Assembly (NCBI RefSeq): GCF_003751625.1
Contig: NZ_RJUL01000015.1
Coordinates: forward strand, 1 to 36,810
Direction of reading: 5' to 3'
Origin: Gallaecimonas pentaromativorans
GTDB taxonomy: Bacteria > Pseudomonadota > Gammaproteobacteria > Enterobacterales > Gallaecimonadaceae
Length of the DNA stretch: 36,810 nucleotides
The translations under genes and the position numbers were made by a program. Position 1 is the first letter of the stretch. Each line of letters opens with the position of its first letter. Shown piece after piece: positions 7,514 to 16,478 of this stretch. Below the pieces are notes generated by a model. That model worked only from the letters and a program-made list of their open reading frames with translations. It made no database searches and was not told where the DNA came from.

Positions 7514-8284
7514 ATGACTGACCTGCAAACCGCTGCCCGCCAGGCCCTTGGCCTGATGGATCTCACCACCCTCAACGACAACGACACCGACGCCAAAGTG
7601 GTGGCCCTGTGCCACGACGCCGTCACCCCTGTGGGTAACACCGCGGCCATTTGTATCTACCCGCGTTTTATCCCGGTGGCGCGCAAGACCCTGCGCGAAC
7701 TGGGGGTGGAAGGCAAAGTGAAGATCGCCACCGTTACCAATTTCCCTCACGGCGGCGACGACATCGCCATTGCCGTCAGTGAAACCCGCGCCGCCGTGGC
7801 CTACGGCGCCGACGAAGTGGATGTGGTCTTTCCCTACCGCGCCCTGATGGCCGGTAACGAGCAAGTGGGTTTTGAGCTGGTTAAGGCCTGCAAAGAAGCC
7901 TGCGGCGAAGTACTGCTCAAAGTCATCATCGAAAGCGGCGAGCTTAAAGAGCCGGCCCTTATCCGCAAGGCCTCCGATATCGCCATTGCCGCCGGCGCCG
8001 ACTTCATCAAGACCTCCACCGGCAAAGTGGCCGTTAACGCCACCTTGGAAGCAAGCGAAATCATGCTCACCGCCATCAAAGAAAGCGGCAAAGACATCAG
8101 CTTCAAGCCTGCCGGTGGCGTGCGCACCGCCGAAGACGCCGCCCAATACCTCGAGCTTGCTGAGCGCATCATGGGCCCGGGCTGGCTGAGCCCGGCGCAT
8201 TTTCGCTTCGGCGCCTCCAGTCTCTTGGGGAGCCTGCTCGGCACCCTGGGTGTGTCTACCCAGGAGCAGCAAGAGGGCTACTGA
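7514..8284 (+). CDS. deoC: Deoxyribose-phosphate aldolase
   Basis: A 256-residue class I aldolase (E. coli 259) that splits 2-deoxyribose 5-phosphate into acetaldehyde and glyceraldehyde 3-phosphate in the cytoplasm. The Schiff-base lysine is Lys166 in [10 protein letters not shown], with the phosphate-binding GGVRT motif after it. It is the first gene of deoCABD. The ATG at 7514 has AGGGGA (7501-7506) seven bases upstream. Its stop overlaps the deoA start as TGATG. The product of DeoB is its substrate, so the operon carries the whole deoxynucleoside branch. Confidence 0.98.
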   Translation: MTDLQTAARQALGLMDLTTLNDNDTDAKVVALCHDAVTPVGNTAAICIYPRFIPVARKTLRELGVEGKVKIATVTNFPHGGDDIAIAVSETRAAVAYGADEVDVVFPYRALMAGNEQVGFELVKACKEACGEVLLKVIIESGELKEPALIRKASDIAIAAGADFIKTSTGKVAVNATLEASEIMLTAIKESGKDISFKPAGGVRTAEDAAQYLELAERIMGPGWLSPAHFRFGASSLLGSLLGTLGVSTQEQQEGY

Positions 8285-9588
8285 TGCTGGCGCAGGAAAT
8301 CATCCGCAAAAAGCGCGATGGCCTGCCTTTGTCCAGCCAGGAACTGAGCTTCTTTGTGAACGGCATTCGTGACAACAAGGTCAGCGAGGGGCAGATCGCC
8401 GCGCTGGCCATGGCCATCTATTTCAACGATATGAGCCTGGACGAACGGGTGGCGCTGACCAGCGCCATGCGCGATTCGGGCACGGTGCTGCGCTGGGACG
8501 ACCTTCATCTCCCCGGCCCGGTGCTGGATAAACATTCCACCGGCGGCGTGGGGGATTTGGTGTCTTTGGTGCTGGGGCCACTGGTGGCGGCCTGCGGCGG
8601 CTATGTGCCGATGATCTCCGGTCGGGGCCTTGGCCACACCGGTGGCACCCTCGACAAGCTCGAGGCCGTCCCCGGCTATAACGTTACCCCGAGCGACGCC
8701 CACTTTCGGCAATTGGTCAGGGATAACGGCATCGCCATTATCGGCCAAACCGGCAGCCTGGCCCCGGCCGACAAGCGCTTTTACGCCACCCGCGATATCA
8801 GCGCCACGGTGGAGTCTATCGCCCTTATCACCGCTTCCATCCTCTCCAAGAAACTGGCCTGTGGGCTGGACGCCCTGGTGATGGATGTCAAAGTCGGCTC
8901 TGGCGCCTTTATGCCGAGCTATGAAGACTCCAAAGCCCTGGCCCAATCCATTGTCGATGTAGCCAATGGCGCCGGTACCCGCACCCATGCGCTTTTAACC
9001 GACATGAACCAGGTGCTGGCCTCCAGCGCCGGTAACGCCGTGGAAATCGCCGAGACGGTGCGCTACCTCAAAGGCGAGGGCGCCAATGCGCGCCTTAACG
9101 AGGTGGTGATGGCCCTTGGCAGCGAGATGCTGATGCTCGGCAAGCTCGCCAAAGACGATACCGAGGCCAGAGCCAAGCTGAGCCAAGCCCTTGCCAGCGG
9201 CGCCGCCGCCGAGCGTTTTGCCAAAATGGTAAGTGCCCTTGGCGGCCCGGCCGATTTTCTTGAAAAAAGCGCCCGCTACCTGCCCAAGGCGCCCCTGAGC
9301 CGGGCCGTATACGCCAAGGGCGAAGGCGTGGTGAGCGCCATGGATACCCGAGCCCTTGGCCTGGCGGTGGTGGCTTTGGGCGGCGGGCGGCGCCAGGCGA
9401 GCGATGCCATCGACCACAGCGTGGGCCTGACCGAGCTTATCGGGCTGGGCCAAAGTACCGAGCAGCCCCTGGCGGTGGTTCATGGCCGCAGCGAAGCGGC
9501 CCTCGACGCGGCCGAAGCGGCGGTGCAAAGCGCCGTTACCCTGGGCCAGTATCAAGCCACGCCGGTGGTGTACGAGGTGGTGCGATGA
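8284..9588 (+). CDS. deoA: Thymidine phosphorylase
   Basis: A 434-residue enzyme (E. coli 440) that phosphorolyses thymidine and deoxyuridine to the base and deoxyribose 1-phosphate. The phosphate-site motif KHSTGGVGD and the family signature [16 protein letters not shown] are intact. The ATG at 8284 shares bases with the deoC stop. Its own stop overlaps the deoB start (ATGA at 9585-9588), so the three genes are likely translationally coupled. Its deoxyribose 1-phosphate goes to DeoB. Confidence 0.98.
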   Translation: MLAQEIIRKKRDGLPLSSQELSFFVNGIRDNKVSEGQIAALAMAIYFNDMSLDERVALTSAMRDSGTVLRWDDLHLPGPVLDKHSTGGVGDLVSLVLGPLVAACGGYVPMISGRGLGHTGGTLDKLEAVPGYNVTPSDAHFRQLVRDNGIAIIGQTGSLAPADKRFYATRDISATVESIALITASILSKKLACGLDALVMDVKVGSGAFMPSYEDSKALAQSIVDVANGAGTRTHALLTDMNQVLASSAGNAVEIAETVRYLKGEGANARLNEVVMALGSEMLMLGKLAKDDTEARAKLSQALASGAAAERFAKMVSALGGPADFLEKSARYLPKAPLSRAVYAKGEGVVSAMDTRALGLAVVALGGGRRQASDAIDHSVGLTELIGLGQSTEQPLAVVHGRSEAALDAAEAAVQSAVTLGQYQATPVVYEVVR

Positions 9589-10805
9589 AAAGGGCCATCG
9601 TTTTGGTGCTGGATTCCTTTGGCATCGGCGCTACCTCGGATGCCGGGCGCTTTGGCGACGAGGGCGCCGATACCCTGGGCGCCATCGCCCGTTACCGGGC
9701 CGCAGCGGGTAAGCCGCTGCAGCTACCCAACCTTGCGCGCCTGGGGCTTTTTCACGCCCATAGCGAAAGCGCCGGCAGCGTGGCGGCCGGGGTCAGCCTG
9801 CCTGTTGAGGTAACAGGCGCTTTTGGTTATGCCGAGGAGCTGTCGTCCGGTAAGGACACCCCCTCAGGGCATTGGGAAATCGCCGGGGTGCCGGTGCTCT
9901 TTGAGTGGGGCTATTTTCTCGATAAGGAAAACAGCTTTCCCCAAGCGCTGTTGGACGAACTGGTGGCAGGAGCGGCGCTGCCCGGCTACCTTGGCAACTG
10001 CCACGCCTCGGGTACCACCATCTTGGAAAAGCTCGGCCAGCAGCACATCGACAGCGGCAAACCTATCTTCTACACCTCGGCCGATTCGGTGTTCCAGATA
10101 GCCGCTCACGAACAGCATTTTGGCCTTGAGCGTCTTTATGCCCTTTGTGAGTTGGCGAGAGCGCGCCTGGCGCCCTACAATATCGGCCGCGTCATTGCCC
10201 GGCCCTTTGTGGGCTCGCTTGAAACCGGCTTTGAACGCACCGGCAAGCGCCGCGACTACGCCGTCGAGCCCCCCAGCCCCACAGTGCTGAACAAGCTGCT
10301 GGACGCCGGTGGCGAGGTGGTGTCGGTGGGCAAAATAGCGGATATCTATGCCAACAGCGGTATCAGCCGCAAGGTTAAGGCTACCGGCATCGATGCGCTG
10401 TTTGATGCCACCCTGGCCGAAGTGGCGCGGGCCGGTGACAACAGCCTGGTGTTTACCAACTTTGTGGATTTTGACTCCAGCTACGGCCACCGGCGCGACA
10501 TTGCCGGTTATGCCGATGCCCTGGAGGCCTTTGATGCCAGGCTGCCCGAATTACAGGCCCAGCTCGGTGGTGACGATTTGTTAGTGTTAACCGCCGATCA
10601 CGGCTGCGACCCAAGCTGGCCCGGTTCGGACCACACCCGGGAGCATATCCCGGTGCTGGCCAGCGGCGCTGGCCTGGTGCCGGGCAGCCTGGGTAAAAGA
10701 CACAGCTTTGCCGATATCGGACAGTCCCTGGCGGCTTATTTTGGCTTGCCGGCCATGGACTTTGGGCAAAGCTTTATCGCAACAAGAAACGCTTTTGAGA
10801 GATAA
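9585..10805 (+). CDS. deoB: Phosphopentomutase
   Basis: A 406-residue metalloenzyme of the alkaline-phosphatase superfamily (E. coli 407) that moves phosphate from C1 to C5 of ribose or deoxyribose. Metal-binding LDSFGIGA at the N-terminus, the catalytic threonine in [13 protein letters not shown], and C-terminal TADHGCDP and [10 protein letters not shown] are all present. It overlaps deoA by four bases and precedes deoD by 12 bases. It links both phosphorylases of the operon to DeoC. Confidence 0.98.
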   Translation: MKRAIVLVLDSFGIGATSDAGRFGDEGADTLGAIARYRAAAGKPLQLPNLARLGLFHAHSESAGSVAAGVSLPVEVTGAFGYAEELSSGKDTPSGHWEIAGVPVLFEWGYFLDKENSFPQALLDELVAGAALPGYLGNCHASGTTILEKLGQQHIDSGKPIFYTSADSVFQIAAHEQHFGLERLYALCELARARLAPYNIGRVIARPFVGSLETGFERTGKRRDYAVEPPSPTVLNKLLDAGGEVVSVGKIADIYANSGISRKVKATGIDALFDATLAEVARAGDNSLVFTNFVDFDSSYGHRRDIAGYADALEAFDARLPELQAQLGGDDLLVLTADHGCDPSWPGSDHTREHIPVLASGAGLVPGSLGKRHSFADIGQSLAAYFGLPAMDFGQSFIATRNAFER

Positions 10806-10817
10806 AAAGGAACCGTT

Positions 10818-11537
10818 ATGGCTACGCCGCACATTAATGCAAACCCGGGCGATTTCGCCGACGTAGTACTGATGCCGGGTGACCCCCTGCGCGCCAAGTA
10901 CATCGCCGAAACCTTCTTGGAAGACGCGGTTGAAGTGAACAACGTCCGCAACATGCTGGGCTACACCGGTACCTACAAGGGCCGCCGTATCTCCGTGATG
11001 GGCCACGGCATGGGCATTCCCTCGGTGTCTATTTACGCCAAGGAATTGATCACCGAATTTGGCGTGAAAAAGCTGATCCGGGTCGGCTCCTGCGGCGCCA
11101 TCAGCACCGACGTTAAAGTGCGCGACGTGATCATTGGGCTCGGTGCCAGCACCGATTCCAAGGTCAACCGCATGCGCTTTAAGGGCCACGATTTCGCCGC
11201 CCTGGCCGATTTTGACCTGGTGAAGAACGCCGTGGACGCCGCCGCCAACAAAGGCGTGGCGGTGCGAGTGGGCAACATCTTCTCTGCTGATCTCTTCTAC
11301 AACCCCGATTTTTCCATGTTCGATGTCATGGAAAAGCACGGCATCCTGGGCGTAGAAATGGAAGCGGCTGGCCTTTATGGCGTGGCGGCGGAGTTTGGCG
11401 CCAAGGCGGTGTGTATCGTCACCGTGTCTGACCATATCCGCACCGGTGAAGAGACCACCGCCGAGGAGCGTCAGAACACCTTTAGCGAGATGATTGAGAT
11501 TGCACTGGACTCAGTGCTGCTGGGCGACAAGGCCTAA
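10818..11537 (+). CDS. deoD: Purine nucleoside phosphorylase DeoD
   Basis: A 239-residue hexameric-type phosphorylase, exactly the E. coli length, that releases purine bases and (deoxy)ribose 1-phosphate. [26 protein letters not shown] at the N-terminus, the phosphate-binding RVGSCG motif, [12 protein letters not shown] and the catalytic Asp region [10 protein letters not shown] are conserved. The ATG at 10818 has AAAAGGA upstream (10806-10812). It is the last gene of deoCABD, closed by a strong terminator. Confidence 0.98.
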   Translation: MATPHINANPGDFADVVLMPGDPLRAKYIAETFLEDAVEVNNVRNMLGYTGTYKGRRISVMGHGMGIPSVSIYAKELITEFGVKKLIRVGSCGAISTDVKVRDVIIGLGASTDSKVNRMRFKGHDFAALADFDLVKNAVDAAANKGVAVRVGNIFSADLFYNPDFSMFDVMEKHGILGVEMEAAGLYGVAAEFGAKAVCIVTVSDHIRTGEETTAEERQNTFSEMIEIALDSVLLGDKA

Positions 11538-11550
11538 GCCATCAAGCATC

Positions 11551-11578
11551 AAAAAAGGCGCCTTAGGGCGCCTTTTTT
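11551..11578. terminator. Bidirectional terminator between deoD and smp
   Basis: The arms AAAAAAGGCGCC (11551-11562) and GGCGCCTTTTTT (11567-11578) pair perfectly around TTAG. It has T tracts in both directions, serving deoD and the convergent smp. The smp stop codon (11577-11579) lies within its T tract. Confidence 0.92.
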
Positions 11579-12137
11579 ATCGCCGCACCACAAAGGCCAG
11601 CAACAGGCCCATGAAGATGGCCATCAGCAGCATCACCTTGAGGCTCTTGGCTACCTGGTGGCGGTAAGTGCGGGCGTTGTGCACCACCTGATCTTCCGAC
11701 AGGGTGATGCGCAGGTATCCCAGCACCTGGTTGTCGGAGCGAATTTCCGAGACGTAGGGAATAAGGTGGTGCTCGTCGGCCTGCTGCAAGATGCCCAGCA
11801 CGGTTTTGTCGCTGCCGCTTCGGGCCAGCACGGTGCCGGTGGCGTCATAAATGGCGGCGTCCAGCAGCTGCGGCTCTTTTGCCAGGCGGTCGGTCAAGCC
11901 GCCAAGGGCGGCGTCTTCCCCCTGGCTCATCAGTTGGCCGGCGGCATAGGCGGCCTGGGAGGTCAGGGCCCTTGCCATCACGCCTATCTGTTGGCGCTCA
12001 ACCTCAAGACCGGCCTGAGCCAGGGTTTGCCAGCGCCAAAGCAGGGCGCCCAGCAGAGCCAGGGCCAGGGTTAGCGCGGTCAGGCGCAGCCAACGACGGC
12101 GCCGGCCAGGGAAAGTGGGTGTTGCCTTTTTCATCAT
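11577..12137 (-). CDS. smp: YtjB/Smp-family membrane protein
   Basis: A 186-residue inner-membrane protein matching E. coli YtjB (Smp), with the conserved LLDAAIYDATGTVLARSG and LGYLRITL segments. A basic N-terminus and one transmembrane helix (about residues 18-36) precede a periplasmic part of about 120 residues; a second helix lies at the C-terminus. The function is unknown; the periplasmic part resembles small sensor domains. Start is one of two adjacent ATGs (12137 or 12134); no clear ribosome site separates them. A longer frame upstream is antisense to serB. It is divergent from serB, as in E. coli. Confidence 0.8.
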   Translation of the reverse strand: MMKKATPTFPGRRRRWLRLTALTLALALLGALLWRWQTLAQAGLEVERQQIGVMARALTSQAAYAAGQLMSQGEDAALGGLTDRLAKEPQLLDAAIYDATGTVLARSGSDKTVLGILQQADEHHLIPYVSEIRSDNQVLGYLRITLSEDQVVHNARTYRHQVAKSLKVMLLMAIFMGLLLAFVVRR

Positions 12138-12142
12138 GGCGC

Positions 12143-12148
12143 TATGAT
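12143..12148. promoter_or_regulatory. Shared -10 candidate between smp and serB
   Basis: TATGAT reads as a -10 box towards serB, and its complement TATCAT as one towards smp. Only 41 bases separate the two start codons, so their promoters must overlap each other or the coding ends. A TTGCCT at 12122-12127 is a possible -35 for serB with a short 15-base spacer. Confidence 0.35.
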
Positions 12149-12178
12149 AGCCGCAGGACCCCCATTTGGAACAGCGCC

Positions 12179-13207
12179 TTGACTCAGCAGGTAATTTTTC
12201 ACGTCCCCAGCGATATTTCCCTGACTCTTGCCATGCAGGCCCTGCCCCTCGCCGAGCGGCGCTTGCTGCCGGCCGAGCAGGGCCCGGCTTTTGTCGGCTC
12301 CAATGCCCTGACCCGCACCGCCTGGCCCCTGACCAAGGCAAGCCCGGTGCTGCGCCAAGCCAAGGTGCCCTTTCGTTGCCATGCGCCCGGCATCACCCTT
12401 GATAAGCTCACCGAGCTGCTGGCTGGCTGGGCCTGGAGTGAGCTTGGCTGGCGCCAGGCCGACACCTTCGACATCTGGTTTGAAAGCGCGCCGGATAAAG
12501 CCCAGTACCTGGAGCGGGCCGAGCACCTGGGCCTGGAACTGATGCCGGGGCCTTTTCCGTCGTTGGCCGAGCCTGGGCTGTTGATCATGGACATGGACTC
12601 CACCGCCATCGAAGGCGAGTGCATCGACGATATCGCCGAGCTGGCCGGTTGCGGCCAGGCGGTGGCAGAGGTCACTGCCAGAGCCATGCGCGGCGAGCTG
12701 GATTTTGCCCAGAGCCTCACCGAGCGGGTGGCCAAACTGGCGGCGACCCCCACCGAGGTGCTGGAAAAAGTGGCCGAGAACATCCGCTACACCCCCGGTA
12801 TCGAAGGGCTGGTTAAACGGCTGCAAGAGGCCGGTTGGCAAACTGCCCTGGTCTCCGGCGGCTTTACCTTCTTTGCCCACCGGGTGCAGGAGCACCTGGG
12901 GCTCGATTGGGCCGAAGCCAACGTGCTGGAGATTGTTGACGGCAAGCTCTCTGGCAAGGTGCTGGGCACCATTGTCGATGCCGCCTTTAAAAAGACGATG
13001 CTGATGCGGCTGCGGGACCAGGCCGGTTTGCCGCCGGGGCAGGTGATTGCCCTGGGGGATGGCGCCAACGATCTGCTGATGCTGGGAGCAGCCGGGCTTG
13101 GGGTGGCCTACCACGGCAAACCCAAGGTGCGCCAGCAAGCAGGAGGCGCCATCGTTAGCCTGGACATGCAGGCGCTGCAGGCGATGCTGGAACCGGTCAG
13201 TGGCTGA
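12179..13207 (+). CDS. serB: Phosphoserine phosphatase
   Basis: A 342-residue HAD-superfamily phosphatase (E. coli 322) making L-serine from O-phosphoserine. HAD motif I is DMDSTAIEGECIDDIA near residues 138-153, motif II is ALVSGGFTFF, and motif III/IV lies in the lysine-aspartate region with GDGANDLLML. The start is inferred as TTG at 12179 (MTQQVIFHVPSD) with GGA eight bases upstream. No ATG or GTG gives a complete N-terminal domain: the next ATG at 12232 would remove 18 residues, and the upstream extension runs antisense into smp. The next gene starts within its last codons. Confidence 0.93.
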   Translation: MTQQVIFHVPSDISLTLAMQALPLAERRLLPAEQGPAFVGSNALTRTAWPLTKASPVLRQAKVPFRCHAPGITLDKLTELLAGWAWSELGWRQADTFDIWFESAPDKAQYLERAEHLGLELMPGPFPSLAEPGLLIMDMDSTAIEGECIDDIAELAGCGQAVAEVTARAMRGELDFAQSLTERVAKLAATPTEVLEKVAENIRYTPGIEGLVKRLQEAGWQTALVSGGFTFFAHRVQEHLGLDWAEANVLEIVDGKLSGKVLGTIVDAAFKKTMLMRLRDQAGLPPGQVIALGDGANDLLMLGAAGLGVAYHGKPKVRQQAGGAIVSLDMQALQAMLEPVSG

Positions 13208-14090
13208 GTCGCTCTTTGTTGAAAGCGCCGACGCCAAGTTGCACTTGCGCTGCTTTGGCCCAGAGCAAGGCTCGCCGGTGCTGCTACTTCATGGCGCCAT
13301 CAGCAATGGCCGGGTGTTTTATTCAGACTCCGGCAAGGGCCTGGCGCCATTTTTGGGCGAGCAGGGCTTTCGCGCCTACGTGCTGGACCTTCGTGGCCGC
13401 GGCCAGAGCGAGCCTGTCATTGTCGCCGGCGCCAGCCATGGCCAGTTGGAAGCCATCCGCGACGACCTGCCCGCAGTGCAGCGTTTTATTCAAGGGCGCC
13501 ACCCGAGCCAGCAAGTGCATTGGTTGGCCCATTCCTGGGGCGGGGTACTGATGGCCTCCACCCTGGCGCGCTTTCCCGCCCTTGCCGAGACGGTGGCCAG
13601 CCTGGTGTTTTTCGGCAGCAAACGCAGCATCCACAGCTGGAGCTTCGAGCGGCTACTCAAGGTAGAGCTGGTATGGAATCGCCTCGGGCCGCGCTGGGTG
13701 GCCAAGCACGGTTACCTGCCAGCCAGGGCCAAGAAAATCGGCGCCGATGATGAAACGGCGTCATCCCTGGCCGATTCTATCGCCTGGGTGAAAAAGGGCC
13801 CCTGGCGGGACCCGCAAGACGGGTTTGACTATGGCGAAGCTGCCGCCACGGTTTGCTGGCCAAGGCTTTGGCTGTTGGCCGGTAAAGGTGACAAGGCCCT
13901 TGGCAACCCCGCCGATGTGGCCCGCTTTCAGGCCGAAATGGGAGCGCCAGGGGAGCTGACGCTGCTGGCCAAAAGCACCGGCTTTCGCCGCGACTACAAC
14001 CACCTCGACATGCTGGTGGGCCATGACGCGGCCACCGAGCTGTTCCCGCTGGTCAGTGCCTGGCTCAGTGGCCAGCCATCAGCTCGCTAA
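13200..14090 (+). CDS. Alpha/beta hydrolase of unknown substrate
   Basis: A 296-residue cytoplasmic alpha/beta-hydrolase. Visible features are the oxyanion motif LLLHGAISNG (about residues 24-33), LDLRGRGQSE, the nucleophile elbow LAHSWGGVLMA (Ser in HSWGG) and a C-terminal NHLDMLVG carrying the likely catalytic histidine. I do not recognise a specific enzyme. The chosen start is GTG at 13200, overlapping the serB stop by 8 bases; the longer frame upstream lies within serB. Probably co-transcribed with serB. The 3' end overlaps the convergent PilZ gene by 26 bases. Confidence 0.8.
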   Translation: MAESLFVESADAKLHLRCFGPEQGSPVLLLHGAISNGRVFYSDSGKGLAPFLGEQGFRAYVLDLRGRGQSEPVIVAGASHGQLEAIRDDLPAVQRFIQGRHPSQQVHWLAHSWGGVLMASTLARFPALAETVASLVFFGSKRSIHSWSFERLLKVELVWNRLGPRWVAKHGYLPARAKKIGADDETASSLADSIAWVKKGPWRDPQDGFDYGEAAATVCWPRLWLLAGKGDKALGNPADVARFQAEMGAPGELTLLAKSTGFRRDYNHLDMLVGHDAATELFPLVSAWLSGQPSAR

Positions 14091-16386
14091 GGGCGGTAAT
14101 GTCGGTCAGCTCTATCATCGCCACCGTGCTCCAAAGATCCGCCTCCAGGCGCTTGGCCCGGTGCAGGGCCTGGCGGCCGATGTAATTGAGCTCGTCCTGG
14201 ATGTAGTGCATGTCCGGTTTGGGGGTGCGGGCCAGCTCCAGCAGCAGCACCATGGCGCTGCCTTTTTCCTTGGCCTGGTCCACAAAGCGCCGGGTTTCAA
14301 TGCCCGGCAGCAACCGCTGCAGCCGGCTCATCACCGGCATTCCCGCGTTATCCAAGGCCACCAGCAACGACTGGCCGGCCAGCTGCTGCTGGCGCCAATC
14401 TTCCAGCAACTGGCGAAAATGCTGCAGGCTCATCAGGCTTTCCAGCGCCAGTTGGCCTTCACTTAGCTGACTGAGCTGGGCCAGCATCGCCGGTAGCGGT
14501 AAGGGGCTTTGCGGCAGGCCCAACCAGTGGGGCAGTACCCGGCCGTTTTCCTTTTGCACGAAGATGCAGCAGGGCAGGGCCGAGGCCACCAGGCTTTGGC
14601 GCAGAACCCGGGCGATGGCGAAGGTGGCTTCGTCTTCTTCGAGCATTTGCAGGCGCCCTTCGTTGGCGGCGATCAATTGCTTGAAAAAACGTTTGGCCGG
14701 GTGGGCCTGGCCAGTATTTTGCACCATCAGGTGGGCCCGCTGGTGCTTGGCGTCAAAGTGCACCAGCCGGTAGGGCAGTTTCATCAGATCAAAGCGGCTG
14801 GAGAGCTTTTGCAGCTTGGGCAGGGCTAAGTCCATGTCGTTAGGCAGGCCGTCGATAGGCTGGGGGAAGGTCAGGCACAGGCCCTGGGTGGAAAAGTCGC
14901 TCATTTCGGCGTCGATATTCTTGCCGTCCACATAGAGCTGCACCGGGGTTTTGTAGCGATAGCGCGGCTCGATGCGCATGTCGTTAAAGCGCATGGCGAT
15001 GCACTGCACCCCGGGTTGCCACTGGATGCAAAACGGCGCCAGCTGGTTCGGATCCTGGCCTGGGTCTGGCTTTTGCAGGCAGGCCTCGGTCAACCACTGC
15101 TGGGTGACGTCGCGCAGTAGCGCCAGCACCTTGAGCTGGCTTAGCTCTTGGGGTGGGGCGGGCAGAGGGGTGTCAGTGAGCATCAGCTCGCTGCCCGGCT
15201 TTTGCTCCTGGACCTCGGTGTTGACCTCGGTGTGGAACAGGTTGAGTTTTAGCACCTGCCAGCCCGGCTTGGTAACGGCAAAGCGCAGGAAACCTTCAAG
15301 CAGGCCCTGTTCGCGAAGGTGGTCTACCTCGGCGGCAAAATGAAAAACCTTGCCTTGCTGGCGGTGCTCAAAGCGCAGCAGATAGGTCTCACGCTGATGC
15401 TCTGGGCGGGCCAGCAGCGGCGCCATGCACCGGGGCGACAATAGCTGTGGCAGCAGGCTTTGCTCGTCTTTAAAAAGTTGGTGCTGCAGGTGGCGGTTAT
15501 GTTGGGTGGTCAGGCAATAGCGAGCCTTGAAGCTGCCGTCTAAAAACACTGGCAAGGCCGAAGAGTGATTCAGCAGCATCTGCTCAAAGCCCCTTGCCAA
15601 GGTGCTTTCCTGCACGTGGCGGATATCGAGCTTGTAGCGGCGCTGGTGTTGGTCGATAAGGGCGTCAATCAGGCTTCTGACAAAGCTGTCGGGGTCTTTT
15701 AGCTTGAGTTTGACCTTGTTGTCTTGCTGGGAAATAAACTGGTAGGTCAGGGCCGGCCAGGGGCGGTTGTTGGCATCGGTGAGCTTGGGGAAGGTCAGCT
15801 CCACATCGGCTTCAGGGTTGATGTAGGCGTTCTGTGCCAGGTTCACCTGCACACCACCGGCGGAAATGTCGGTGGTGGAGCCGCGCAGTTCGGTGTTGCC
15901 GCCCTGGCTTATCAGCACCGGCGTGGCAAAATGCATGCGCTCGCTGTCGCGGCTTAGGCTATTGCCAAAGGGCACCAGTTCCAGCCAGTGGGTGTCGTCT
16001 TCTTCCTCGGCGTCTTGGCTAAGCTGCCTGGCCGAGAGAGCATAGCGGTCTATGTCCTCGTAAATGGCCATGGTATAACGGCCGGCAAATTCCTTGAGGC
16101 CGGCCTCGAAGATGCGCCTGGCGCCTTCGTCCATGTAGTGGGTCTGGCCTTTATGCTCAACCAACTGGCAGCGTTTGATACCCTTGGGGCGCAGGTCAAT
16201 CACCCGTTGGCAGGGCGCCGCCACCCGGCGCAGTTCCATGCGCAACAAAAAGCGGGTATTGGTGTCTTCGCCTTCGGTTAATTGATTAAACAGGGCCTCG
16301 AACTCCGGCTCGCCCACCAGGGCGCGGAGTTGGCTGATAATGGGATGATTGGATACATCCTTGAATTCAGAACGGATTTCGAACAC
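14065..16386 (-). CDS. Large protein with two PilZ (c-di-GMP-binding) domains
   Basis: A 773-residue protein without signal peptide or obvious membrane helix. Two PilZ domains are visible. The first has R146-DSE-R150 and D173-x-S-x-x-G (DISAGG). The second has R471-IEP-R475 and D497-x-S-x-x-G (DFSTQG). Both therefore retain the RxxxR and D/NxSxxG residues that bind c-di-GMP. The rest of the protein is unassigned. Its place between serB and radA recalls V. cholerae PlzC, from memory. The start is GTG at 16386, with no clear Shine-Dalgarno, so the N-terminus is uncertain. It is divergent from radA. Confidence 0.88.
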   Translation of the reverse strand: MFEIRSEFKDVSNHPIISQLRALVGEPEFEALFNQLTEGEDTNTRFLLRMELRRVAAPCQRVIDLRPKGIKRCQLVEHKGQTHYMDEGARRIFEAGLKEFAGRYTMAIYEDIDRYALSARQLSQDAEEEDDTHWLELVPFGNSLSRDSERMHFATPVLISQGGNTELRGSTTDISAGGVQVNLAQNAYINPEADVELTFPKLTDANNRPWPALTYQFISQQDNKVKLKLKDPDSFVRSLIDALIDQHQRRYKLDIRHVQESTLARGFEQMLLNHSSALPVFLDGSFKARYCLTTQHNRHLQHQLFKDEQSLLPQLLSPRCMAPLLARPEHQRETYLLRFEHRQQGKVFHFAAEVDHLREQGLLEGFLRFAVTKPGWQVLKLNLFHTEVNTEVQEQKPGSELMLTDTPLPAPPQELSQLKVLALLRDVTQQWLTEACLQKPDPGQDPNQLAPFCIQWQPGVQCIAMRFNDMRIEPRYRYKTPVQLYVDGKNIDAEMSDFSTQGLCLTFPQPIDGLPNDMDLALPKLQKLSSRFDLMKLPYRLVHFDAKHQRAHLMVQNTGQAHPAKRFFKQLIAANEGRLQMLEEDEATFAIARVLRQSLVASALPCCIFVQKENGRVLPHWLGLPQSPLPLPAMLAQLSQLSEGQLALESLMSLQHFRQLLEDWRQQQLAGQSLLVALDNAGMPVMSRLQRLLPGIETRRFVDQAKEKGSAMVLLLELARTPKPDMHYIQDELNYIGRQALHRAKRLEADLWSTVAMIELTDITALSELMAGH

Positions 16387-16416
16387 AGAAAAGACGCTGG
16401 AACCAGTATTACGTCC

Positions 16417-16445
16417 ATTATGTGGCGCCGCAGCAGGGCTGTCGA
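16417..16445 (-). promoter_or_regulatory. Promoter of the large PilZ gene
   Basis: Read on the reverse strand, TCGACA (16445-16440), a 17-base spacer and CATAAT (16422-16417) form a sigma-70-like promoter. It starts near 16410, about 24 bases before the GTG. Confidence 0.55.
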
Positions 16446-16478
16446 GTCGGCCGGTAACAATGATGTTAAGAGGATCTC

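Noticed and set aside
6322-7650. 442-codon reverse-strand open frame opposite tsx
   Set aside because: It is antisense to a clear Tsx protein, crosses two terminator or leader structures, and has low-complexity Val/Ala composition typical of GC-rich shadow frames.
12134-13237. 367-codon reverse-strand frame opposite serB
   Set aside because: Antisense to conserved HAD motifs; composition is that of a shadow frame and it has no ribosome site.
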